From: Dyella_A sp050749815
GTDB taxonomy: Bacteria; Pseudomonadota; Gammaproteobacteria; Xanthomonadales; Rhodanobacteraceae
Reading direction: 5' to 3'
Length of the DNA stretch: 64,000 nt
Assembly (NCBI RefSeq): GCF_050749815.1
Contig: NZ_CP192735.1
Coordinates: 2,852,001-2,916,000, forward strand
In this document: one piece after another, positions 31,375-39,094 of the stretch
Numbering within the stretch: position 1 is the stretch's first letter
How the letters are laid out: each line of letters begins with the position of its first letter
The notes under the pieces: generated by a model
The model's database searches: none
What the model saw: only the letters and a program-made list of their open reading frames with translations
Told to the model about the DNA's origin: nothing
Made by a program: the position numbers and the translations under genes

Positions 31375-33867
31375 TTACTGCGTCTTTACGCTGACGTCGT
31401 CGATGACGAACGAGGTCTGCAGCGAGCCATCTTCCACGCCGTAGAAGTTCACCTGCACCGTCTGCCCCTTGTACGCCCCCAGGTCGATCGTGCGCAGCAC
31501 GTAGCCGCTGGACGCGTTGGTGTTGGAGTAGGTAGCGAGCGTGACGTAGCTGCCGGCGGCGGTGATCAGCTGCACCTTGAGCGTGTCGTACGCGGTGCTG
31601 CCGGACTCGGCGGTGTCCACGTGCAGGTAGAAGCTCAGCGTGGCCGAGGCGACCGACGCGGGAATCGTCACGCTCTGGCGCACGTAGTCGGTGTGGGCCG
31701 AGCCGTAACCGTCCAGCCACGCCTTCCAGCTGCCGGCGTGCGCCGCCTCGCTGGTGTCGCTGTTGATCACGCCGCTGGTCTGCGTCCACACCGTCGCGCC
31801 GCTTTCGAAGCCGCCGTTGCCGATCAGCTCGGTGCTGCCGCCGCCCGAGCCGCCGCCTGAGCCGTTGGACACGCTGAAGCTCACCGTGCTGCTGGTGCCG
31901 ACGTTGCCAGCCGCGTCATAGGCCTTGGCGACCAGGCTGTGCGAGCCGTCGGCCAGCGTGGTGGAGTCGAGGCTGGCGCTGTACGGCGAGGCGGTGTCGT
32001 TGGCCTTGAGCGCGCCGTCGACGTAGAACTCCACCTTGCTCACGCCCACGTTGTCGCTGGCGCTCGCACTGAAGCTGATCGTGCCGCTGGTGCCGCTCTC
32101 GCTGGCACTCACCGTGGGCGGCGTGGTGTCGCCACCGCCGCCGCCCGAGCCCTCGGTCACCCACACAGGCGCCGACCATAGACGCAGACCGTCGTCCTGG
32201 GTGATCTTGGCGTAGTAGAAGTGGTCGCCGGCGCTGGGCGTGGTGGTGGTGGTCGCCGTCTCCGACAGCGTGCTCACCGTGCCGTTGCTGCCCGGCACGC
32301 CCTGGAACACCTGCACGCGCTGCGCGGTGTGGCCGGTGCTGCTGGCGTAGTTCACGGTGAGCGTGAGCGGACCGCTGTTGCTGAAGCGCTCACCCATCAC
32401 GTGGCCGTTGGCCGTGAGCACGATCTGCGCGGTCTTGTCCTCGGTGGCGAACACGCGGCGGGCGCGTAGCGCATCGAGGAAGTTCGACGAGTTCAGCGCG
32501 GTGCCGCTGGGCAGCAGCACGCCGGTGCGATTGGTGAAGCTCGCACCCCAGTTGGCGCAGTGGTTGTCTTGATCCGAGCTGGGCGCGACGTGGTAACCGC
32601 GCTCAAGGATGGTGTTGAAGGCCGTCTCGTAGCTGCTGCGGCTGGTCTCGGTTTCGGTGGTGTTGCTGGAGAACGCCGAGCTGTTGAGCACCTCGGCCAG
32701 CACCATCACGGCATCGCCGTCGGCGGTGTAGCCGAAGTTCGTTCCGTTGACCAGGAACTGGCCCGAGCTCGCCGGATGGTTGAACTGGCCGATCCAGCCA
32801 TTTGTGTGCATCAAGGTGTACAGCGAGGCGTAATCGCTCTTGGCGGTGAACACGTCACCGATCAGCTGGTTGGAGCTGTTGTATTCCCACTCCAGCAGGC
32901 TCGGCGTGTTGAAGATATTCATGTGCCCGCCGTTGCTGATCACGCCCCACTCCAGGCCGTAGATGGCGAGGAAGTTGGCGTGCGCGGCATTGAACGTGCT
33001 GGCCGCCTGCAGGCCCGACTGGTAAAGGTTGTGCGCAGTGGTCGGGCTGGCCGAGCTGTTGGTGCCGGTCGAGCCGTCGTACATGTGGTTGTGCTCGGAC
33101 GTCATCAGGAAGTCCAGGCCTTCGTTCATCGCGTACTGGTAGGCATCGGCCGGGCCGTACGGCGCACTCTGCGGGGCCTGCGCATCCTTGCAGGTGGACA
33201 CCACGCCGCCACCGTCGCTGTGGTTGGTCTGGCTGTGCAGGTTGCCGTAGTAGATCGTGTACGGCAGGCCGCCGGTGGTGCTCACCGACTGCATGGTGGC
33301 CGCCTGGGTAGTCACTCCCTGCGTCGTCGAACGATGCATCGGCAGCGCGTGGAAGCTCGGCATCGCCGGCTTGGCCACGCTGCCCACCATCACGTCGTAG
33401 CGCTGCTGCTCGATCAGTTCGGGGGCCTTGCTCTGAGCCAATGCCAGCGCCTGATTGGCCAGGCCCGAGCCGATGCGGCCGATCACCGTGTCGTCCAACG
33501 CCAACGCGCGCAGCCGCACCGTGTAGTAGCCGGGCGCCAGCGCGGCGCGCTGGGCATCGCGGCCATCCCAGTTCATCCGCACCAGGCTGTCCCGTGCCTT
33601 GGCCAGGGTGGTGCTGCCCTGCCAGTGGCGGCGCACCTGGCCGCTGGCGTCGAGCACGTCCACTTCCCAGGCGATCGGCGTGCCCGGCGCGGCGCCGGGA
33701 TATTCGAAGTGCAAGACGATCGGGCGTGTGGCGGTGGCCGCGAACGGCACCTGCAACGCCACGCCGAATTCCTGGTGATCCGGCAGCGGCATCGTCGCCA
33801 GCACCGGGGTACAGAACACCGCACCGGCCAGCACGAGGCTGCCGGCTATCCATGATTTCTTCTGCAT
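31375..33867 (-). CDS. Secreted PHP/CehA-McbA-type metallohydrolase with Ig-like and C-terminal adhesion-like domains
   Basis: An 830-residue exported protein. Signal peptide about residues 1-24; a FlgD-like beta domain (PGYYTVRLRAL) to about 130; then a PHP-like metal-dependent hydrolase domain from about 200 to 480 with candidate ligands NLH211SQTNH216SDGGG, TSEHNH, FNHPASSG and SDQDNH. After a Gly-rich linker comes a bacterial Ig-like domain (about 575-670, VEFYVDGALKANDTASPYSA), another Gly/Ser linker, and a C-terminal beta-sandwich (GGFESGATVWTQ) of the kind found in secreted enzymes. Substrate unknown; phosphoesterase or carbamate/amide hydrolysis are possibilities for the family. It stands alone between convergent and divergent genes. 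Confidence 0.78.
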   Translation of the reverse strand: MQKKSWIAGSLVLAGAVFCTPVLATMPLPDHQEFGVALQVPFAATATRPIVLHFEYPGAAPGTPIAWEVDVLDASGQVRRHWQGSTTLAKARDSLVRMNWDGRDAQRAALAPGYYTVRLRALALDDTVIGRIGSGLANQALALAQSKAPELIEQQRYDVMVGSVAKPAMPSFHALPMHRSTTQGVTTQAATMQSVSTTGGLPYTIYYGNLHSQTNHSDGGGVVSTCKDAQAPQSAPYGPADAYQYAMNEGLDFLMTSEHNHMYDGSTGTNSSASPTTAHNLYQSGLQAASTFNAAHANFLAIYGLEWGVISNGGHMNIFNTPSLLEWEYNSSNQLIGDVFTAKSDYASLYTLMHTNGWIGQFNHPASSGQFLVNGTNFGYTADGDAVMVLAEVLNSSAFSSNTTETETSRSSYETAFNTILERGYHVAPSSDQDNHCANWGASFTNRTGVLLPSGTALNSSNFLDALRARRVFATEDKTAQIVLTANGHVMGERFSNSGPLTLTVNYASSTGHTAQRVQVFQGVPGSNGTVSTLSETATTTTTPSAGDHFYYAKITQDDGLRLWSAPVWVTEGSGGGGGDTTPPTVSASESGTSGTISFSASASDNVGVSKVEFYVDGALKANDTASPYSASLDSTTLADGSHSLVAKAYDAAGNVGTSSTVSFSVSNGSGGGSGGGSTELIGNGGFESGATVWTQTSGVINSDTSEAAHAGSWKAWLDGYGSAHTDYVRQSVTIPASVASATLSFYLHVDTAESGSTAYDTLKVQLITAAGSYVTLATYSNTNASSGYVLRTIDLGAYKGQTVQVNFYGVEDGSLQTSFVIDDVSVKTQ

Positions 33868-34055
33868 GACTCCCGTTCCCCTACGTCAATGTAAGAATTT
33901 CCCCCGCGGCGTTATATGGCAGGCCTACGTGGCGCGGGTATGACCAAAGTTCCTAGGACTCGCGCAAGGGTTTGCGCTTTGGCGTCAGCGCGCGGTCCGC
34001 GCACTGCACCGGCGGCCGGATAGACTTGCGGTTTTGCCAAACGCATCACGAGCGC

Positions 34056-35036
34056 ATGCGCCGCCTGCCCATCGATCCGTTCACCCAGGCCCTGCTGGTC
34101 ACCGTCGCATTGGCGTCGCTGCTGCCGTGCCGCGACGCGTGGGCCGTCGCCTTCGATCGCATCACCGATGCGGCCATCGCGCTGCTGTTCTTCCTGCACG
34201 GCGCCAAGCTCTCGCGCGCGGCGGTGCTGCACGGCATGACCCACTGGCGCCTGCATGCCTGCGTGTTCGCCTGCACCTTCGTGCTGTTTCCGCTGCTGGG
34301 CTGGGTACTGCGGCCGCTGCTTGGCGCCATGCTGACGCCCGCGCTGCTGCTGGGCGTGCTCTACGTGTGCACCCTGCCTTCCACGGTGCAGTCGTCGATC
34401 GCCTTCACCTCGATGGCCGGCGGCAACGTGCCGGCGGCGGTGGTCAGCGCCTCCACCTCCAGCCTGGTCGGCACCGTGCTGACGCCGCTGCTGGTGGGAC
34501 TGACGGTGGCCACGCACGGCAGCGGACACGGCTTCTCGTGGCACGCGGTGGAACAGATCCTCACCCTGCTGCTGTTGCCGTTCGTAGCGGGGCATCTGTT
34601 GCGCCCGTGGATTGGCGCCTGGGTGGACCGCCATCGACCGCTGCTGCGCTACACCGACCAGGGCACGATCCTGCTGGTGGTCTACACCGCCTTCAGCGCG
34701 GCGGTGGTGGAAGGCCTGTGGAAAACCACGCCGCCGCTGGCGCTGCTGGCCACGCTCGGCGCCGACGCGCTGCTGCTGGCGCTGGTGATGCTCGTGGCCT
34801 GGTTCGGCTCCGGCGCACTGAAGTTCGCGCGCGAAGACCGCATCACGATCTTCTTCTGCGGCTCCAAGAAGAGCCTCGCCACCGGCGTGCCGATGGCCAA
34901 GCTGCTGTTCGTCGCCCTGCCCGGCGGGCTCGGCGGCATCGTGCTGCCGCTGATGATCTTCCACCAACTGCAGCTGATGGTCTGCGCGGTGATCGCGCGG
35001 CGCTTGGCGCGGGGCACCAACATCGCCTCCATGTAG
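34056..35036 (+). CDS. Bile acid:sodium symporter-family transporter (SBF-like, YfeH type)
   Basis: A 326-residue inner-membrane protein with about ten helices of the SBF-like family. Landmarks are FFLHGAKLSR in the second helix, LPSTVQSSIAFTSMAGGN in helix 4 (the crossing region of the fold) and FFCGSKKSLATGVPMAKLLF near the C-terminus. The substrate is unknown; bacterial members transport organic anions. ATG 34056 is chosen as the first start that opens the hydrophobic core; no clear ribosome binding site precedes it. The TAG stop is formed by the edge of a REP-pair element. Confidence 0.87.
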   Translation: MRRLPIDPFTQALLVTVALASLLPCRDAWAVAFDRITDAAIALLFFLHGAKLSRAAVLHGMTHWRLHACVFACTFVLFPLLGWVLRPLLGAMLTPALLLGVLYVCTLPSTVQSSIAFTSMAGGNVPAAVVSASTSSLVGTVLTPLLVGLTVATHGSGHGFSWHAVEQILTLLLLPFVAGHLLRPWIGAWVDRHRPLLRYTDQGTILLVVYTAFSAAVVEGLWKTTPPLALLATLGADALLLALVMLVAWFGSGALKFAREDRITIFFCGSKKSLATGVPMAKLLFVALPGGLGGIVLPLMIFHQLQLMVCAVIARRLARGTNIASM

Positions 35037-35105
35037 GAGCGCACCCTGTGCGCGAATGCTCTTCGTCACGTGACGGAAAGCGTCGCGCACAGGGTGCGCT
35101 CCTAC
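35033..35105. repeat. REP-pair (REPIN-like) element after the SBF-like gene
   Basis: A 73-bp palindromic element: GTAGGAGCGCACCCTGTGCG at the left edge and the matching CGCACAGGGTGCGCTCCTAC at the right, around a centre containing the perfect palindrome CGTCACGTGACG. Its left edge overlaps and provides the TAG stop of the symporter gene. It shares edges and the inner GAATGCTCTTCG / GATGCTCTTCG core with the element at 24674-24754. Confidence 0.85.
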
Positions 35106-35133
35106 CGGCGAACAGGCAGCCGCCCGAAGGCGC

Positions 35134-35793
35134 TCAGCCTTCGCCGGGCGAATAGTTGAGGCCGAGCGTCAGCCAGCGGCCGTGCGGGTCCGTCCCCATC
35201 AGCAGATCGGCCGTCACGCTGCGCCCCAGCATGCGCCGCAGGCCGGCTTGCCACGCCGGGCTGGCGCCGCGCTGGACATAGCCTTCGGCGAGCAGCAGCC
35301 AATGCGAACCCAGCGGGTGTTCCAGGCCCGTGCCGAAGGTCGGTGCGGGAGCGTGTCCTCGCGCCACGCTCCAGCCGGCATTGAGGTGGGCCAGCCCAAG
35401 GCCCGGCACCGGCACGCTGGCGATCAGGTTGGCGACCGCCGCGCCCGGCGTGCCCGCATGACCGCTCCAGGCCGAGCCTACGGAGACCGCGAAGCCGGGC
35501 GTAGCCTCGCCCACGTCGCGCAGCGTGTGTTTCAGACCGAAGCTCAGCTCGGCAGGCGTCGCCGTGGACGCCACCGATCCGCCAAGGCTGTATTCGACGC
35601 CGCCCAGCGCACAGGCCGGGACGGCGCTGGCGTCAGCAGCGCCGGTCGGTGCCAGGCGCAGCCAGGATTCCAGCTGGCAGTGGCCGTCCGGCGTCGTCCC
35701 GGCGTCGTCGACCAGCAGGCTGGCACCGGCCCGTGCCGCCAGCGACGGCAGCAGGGCGGATGCCAGTACGAGCGTACCGGCGAGGCGGCGCAT
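35134..35793 (-). CDS. Hypothetical exported, probably outer-membrane beta-barrel protein
   Basis: A 219-residue protein with a signal peptide (about residues 1-22, ARAG). The rest alternates polar and hydrophobic residues with many Gly and ends in short strand-like segments (SHWLLLAEGYVQRG, GRWLTLGLNYSPG), as in small outer-membrane barrels. No family is recognised. It starts 21 bp after the mgtA stop on the same strand, so co-transcription with mgtA is likely and a link to magnesium limitation is possible. Confidence 0.6.
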   Translation of the reverse strand: MRRLAGTLVLASALLPSLAARAGASLLVDDAGTTPDGHCQLESWLRLAPTGAADASAVPACALGGVEYSLGGSVASTATPAELSFGLKHTLRDVGEATPGFAVSVGSAWSGHAGTPGAAVANLIASVPVPGLGLAHLNAGWSVARGHAPAPTFGTGLEHPLGSHWLLLAEGYVQRGASPAWQAGLRRMLGRSVTADLLMGTDPHGRWLTLGLNYSPGEG

Positions 35794-35814
35794 GATCGGT
35801 TCCCCCGACCATCG

Positions 35815-38469
35815 TCACAGCCAGCGCCCGAAGCGCCGGATGTACAGCCGCTTCACCAGCTGGGTCAGCACGCTGTAGCTGACCAGGGTGAGCACCAGCC
35901 AGCCGAAGTAGGCCGGCGGCAGCGGCACCATGCCGAGCTTGGCGCCGATCGCGGTGAAAGGAATCACCAGCCCCAGCGTGATGATCGCGGCGGTGAGCGC
36001 CAGCACCGGCGCCGAAGCCATGCTCTGCAGGAACGGGATGCGCCGGGTGCGGATCATGTGCACGATCAGCGTCTGCGACAGCAGGCCCTCGATGAACCAG
36101 CCGGACTGGAACAGCGACTGGTGCGCCGGCGAGTTCGCGCCGAACACGTGCCACATCAGCCAGAATGTGGTGATGTCGAAGATCGAGCTGATCGGCCCGA
36201 TCCAGGCCATGAAGCGGCCGATGTCACTGGCGTCCCACTTGCGTGGGCGACGCAGGTACTCCTCGTCGAGCCGGTCGAACGGGATCGACAGCTGCGAGAT
36301 GTCGTACAAGAGGTTCTGCACCAGGATCTGCAGCGGCAGCATCGGCAGGAACGGCAGGAACGCGCTGGCCACCAGCACGCTGAACACGTTGCCGAAGTTC
36401 GAGCTGGCGGTCATCTTGATGTACTTCATGATGTTGCCGAAGGTGATCCGTCCCTCGATCACGCCCTCCTCCAGCACCATCAGGTTCTTTTCCAGGAGAA
36501 TGATGTCGGCCGACTCCTTGGCGATGTCGGTGGCGGTATCCACCGAGATGCCCACGTCCGCCTCACGCAGCGCCGGCGCGTCGTTGATGCCGTCGCCGAG
36601 GAAGCCCACGGTGTGGCCCTGGCGCTGCAGCGACTTCACCACCCGCGCCTTCTGCAGCGGCGACATCTTGGCGAACACGGTGGTGCGCGCGACCAGCGCG
36701 TCCAGCGCCGCGTCGTCCAGCGATTCGATATCGCGCCCCTGCGCGGAGTGCTCCACGTCCAGCCCCACTTCGCGGCAGATCTTGCGCGTCACCGCCTCGT
36801 TGTCGCCGGTGATCACCTTCACTGCCACGCCGTGCTGGTTGAGCGCACGGATCGCGGTGGCAGCCGAATCCTTCGGCGGGTCGAGGAAGGCCAGGCAGCC
36901 GACCGCGGTCAGCCCGGCCTCGTCGGCCACGCCGTAGGGACGGCCGGTCGCCGGCTGCTGACGGATCGCCACCACCAGCACGCGCAGGCCGTCGTGGTTG
37001 AGCTCGCGCGTCATGTCCTTGATCGCGGTGCGGCGCTCGGCCGTCATCGGCACCAGCTCGCCGCCGATGCGCGCGTGATCGCAGATCGCCAGCATCTCCT
37101 CCACCGCACCCTTACACACCAGCAGGTGCTCGCCGCCGGCGTCGCCCAGCACCACCGACATGCGCCGGCGCTGGAAGTCGAACGGGATCTCGTCCACCAG
37201 CCGGTACATGCTGGCGGCGGGCTCCAGATCGCGATGCTCCAGCACCGCCTTGTCCATCAGGTTCTTCAGGCCGGTCTGGAAGCGGCTATTGAGGTAGCCG
37301 AACTCCAGCGCCTCGTCGGACTCCTCGCCGTCCAGGTCGAGGTGACGCTCGAGCACGATCTTGTCCAGCGTCAGCGTGCCGGTCTTGTCGGTGCACAGCA
37401 CGTCCATCGCGCCGAAGTTCTGGATCGCGTTGAGGCGCTTGACCACCACCTTGCGCTTGGACATCGCCATCGCGCCCTTGCCCAGGTTGGCGGTGACGAT
37501 CAGCGGCAGCATCTCCGGGGTCAGGCCCACCGCCACCGACAGTGCAAACAGCAGCGCCTCGAAGAAGTTGCCCTTGTCCCACCAGTTCAGCGCGAACACG
37601 ATCGGCACCATCACCGCCATGAAGCGGATCAGCAGCCAGCTGACCGACTTCACGCCGCGGTCGAAGCTGGTCTGCACGCGCTGGCCGGTGAGGCTGCGCG
37701 AGATCGAGCCGAGATAGGTGCGGCTGCCGGTAGCCACCACCAGCGCGCTGGCGGTGCCGCTGATCACGTTGGTGCCCATGTAGCAGACGCTGGAGAGATC
37801 CAGCGGGTTGGCGCTGCCGGCATCGAGCAGGTCGCGGCCGCTGGGCGCGGCCTTCTCCACCGGCAGCGATTCGCCGGTGAGGATCGCCTGGCTGATGAAC
37901 AGATCCTTGGCGCTGAGCAGGCGCAGGTCCGCCGGCACCATGTCGCCGGCGGCCAGGTGCACGATGTCGCCGGGCACCAGCTCGACCACCGGCACCTCGA
38001 TGCGCTCGCTGTGGCCATCGGAGGCGCGGCGGGTGACGCTGGCAGTGTTGCGCACCATCGCCTTGAGCTTTTCCGCCGCCTGCGAGGAGCGGTATTCCTG
38101 GGTGAAGCTCAGCAGCACGCTGATCGCCACCATCACCATCACGATCAGCGGACCGGTGAGGTCGCTGGCGTCGGTGGCCAGCTGCACCACCGCCAGCGAC
38201 AGCAGCACGATGATGAACGGGTTGAGGAAGGCGTGCAGCAGCTGGCGCGACCAGTGCGGCGGCTTTTCGTGCGATACCTCGTTGGGGCCATCGGCCTGCA
38301 GGCGCGCCTGGATCGCCTCTTCGTCGAGGCCGTCATGGCCGGTGGCAAAGCTGGCGAACAGCGCGTCCACCGGGCGCCACGCCTCGGCGGCAGCGGCGAC
38401 GGTGGTCGGCAGGGGGGAGGTCTTGCCCGCGGTCTTGCGTGCCGCGTGGAGGGGGGGCTGCCGGGTCAT
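35815..38469 (-). CDS. mgtA: Magnesium-translocating P-type ATPase
   Basis: P3B-type ATPase that imports Mg2+ when it is scarce. The 884 residues include the N-terminal cytosolic part, ten helices and the actuator TGESLPVEK motif. The phosphorylation site DKTGTLT begins at Asp361; the nucleotide-binding domain contains CKGAVEEML and the hinge is GDGINDAPALREADVG. The MgtA/MgtB-specific C-terminal helices follow (LPFLPMLPLQILVQNLLYD, residues about 700-718). The ATG at 38469 is clear. Upstream is a structured leader with a 57-codon ORF and several hairpins, compatible with leader-based regulation as for enterobacterial mgtA. An outer-membrane-like gene follows. Confidence 0.96.
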   Translation of the reverse strand: MTRQPPLHAARKTAGKTSPLPTTVAAAAEAWRPVDALFASFATGHDGLDEEAIQARLQADGPNEVSHEKPPHWSRQLLHAFLNPFIIVLLSLAVVQLATDASDLTGPLIVMVMVAISVLLSFTQEYRSSQAAEKLKAMVRNTASVTRRASDGHSERIEVPVVELVPGDIVHLAAGDMVPADLRLLSAKDLFISQAILTGESLPVEKAAPSGRDLLDAGSANPLDLSSVCYMGTNVISGTASALVVATGSRTYLGSISRSLTGQRVQTSFDRGVKSVSWLLIRFMAVMVPIVFALNWWDKGNFFEALLFALSVAVGLTPEMLPLIVTANLGKGAMAMSKRKVVVKRLNAIQNFGAMDVLCTDKTGTLTLDKIVLERHLDLDGEESDEALEFGYLNSRFQTGLKNLMDKAVLEHRDLEPAASMYRLVDEIPFDFQRRRMSVVLGDAGGEHLLVCKGAVEEMLAICDHARIGGELVPMTAERRTAIKDMTRELNHDGLRVLVVAIRQQPATGRPYGVADEAGLTAVGCLAFLDPPKDSAATAIRALNQHGVAVKVITGDNEAVTRKICREVGLDVEHSAQGRDIESLDDAALDALVARTTVFAKMSPLQKARVVKSLQRQGHTVGFLGDGINDAPALREADVGISVDTATDIAKESADIILLEKNLMVLEEGVIEGRITFGNIMKYIKMTASSNFGNVFSVLVASAFLPFLPMLPLQILVQNLLYDISQLSIPFDRLDEEYLRRPRKWDASDIGRFMAWIGPISSIFDITTFWLMWHVFGANSPAHQSLFQSGWFIEGLLSQTLIVHMIRTRRIPFLQSMASAPVLALTAAIITLGLVIPFTAIGAKLGMVPLPPAYFGWLVLTLVSYSVLTQLVKRLYIRRFGRWL

Positions 38470-38553
38470 GGAGAGGCTTCCGTGGTTGCGAGTCTGCGCT
38501 ACGCCGGAAGCCCATGAGAAAGATCAGCTGGCCGCCGGCACGAGAGGGCTCGG

Positions 38554-38577
38554 CCGCGATCGCCTGAGCGATCGCGG
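38554..38577 (-). promoter_or_regulatory. Leader hairpin between the small ORF and mgtA
   Basis: CCGCGATCGC-CTGA-GCGATCGCGG is a perfect 10-bp stem with a four-base loop, 51 bp after the small ORF stop and 84 bp before the mgtA ATG in the direction of transcription. There is no adjacent T-run. It could be part of an attenuator or rho-access switch. Confidence 0.5.
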
Positions 38578-38627
38578 CGGTCGAGAGCCTGGCGGAGGCC
38601 AGCCCCTGCGGATGAAGCAGCAGCGCA

Positions 38628-38801
38628 TCAGTGCAGGCCCGGCATCGCGGACGGGGTGATCGCGGCGCGCTCGGCGACGCGCGTCGAGACGTTGCGCGGG
38701 GCCGGTACGGTCACGGTGTAGCGGCGCTCGGAACACGCACGCACGCCGAACAGCTGGGGACGCAGCACGCGCCAGCGGAGGGAATCGCGAAGGAGCTTCA
38801 T
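38628..38801 (-). CDS. Small Arg-rich leader ORF upstream of mgtA
   Basis: A 57-codon ORF starting at ATG 38801 with a strong AGGAG site eight bases upstream. The product starts MKLLRDSLRWRVLRPQLFGV and contains ten Arg and five Pro residues but no hydrophobic helix. It ends 158 bp before the mgtA start on the same strand. By analogy with the Pro-containing mgtL leader peptide of Salmonella mgtA, translation of this ORF may control mgtA, but the sequences are not alike and a free-standing small protein is possible. The 293 bp beyond it (38802-39094) hold two hairpins and no gene I can support. Confidence 0.5.
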   Translation of the reverse strand: MKLLRDSLRWRVLRPQLFGVRACSERRYTVTVPAPRNVSTRVAERAAITPSAMPGLH

Positions 38802-38820
38802 GGGCCCATCTCCTCGGGTA

Positions 38821-38881
38821 ACGGTGCCTGTGGCGCACCGTCAGGAGTGGGCCGGACGTTTCCTAGCGGAAAGCGTCGGCC
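38821..38881 (-). promoter_or_regulatory. Two hairpins at the start of the mgtA leader
   Basis: The first hairpin is ACGGTGC / GCACCGT (38821-38841). The second pairs 38850-38863 with 38868-38881 as about 13 bp with two single-base bulges around a TAGC loop. Both lie just upstream of the ribosome binding site of the small ORF. The remaining interval to the TolC-like gene (38882-39094) contains only a 7-bp hairpin at 39016-39033. Confidence 0.45.
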
Positions 38882-39094
38882 GACCGCAGGCGGTCGCCGC
38901 AGGCGTTCGACTTGTGATGCGTCGCCGGCACCCGATGCTCGCGGGTGTCGACGTTGCGACTAGGGTAGACGTCCATATGCCTTGGTTGGTGGACTTGAGG
39001 TGCCGTAACGGCGCGGCGCGCCGGACGGCGCGCGGATTGTTGTGCTGCAGCAGGGCGCTGTCAATGCCTGCGACGACGAAAGTTCCTGCGCCAC

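Noticed and set aside
35182..38517. A plus-strand open frame of about 1100 codons opposite mgtA
   Set aside because: Antisense shadow of mgtA and its downstream gene; His/Arg/Gln-rich without any motif.
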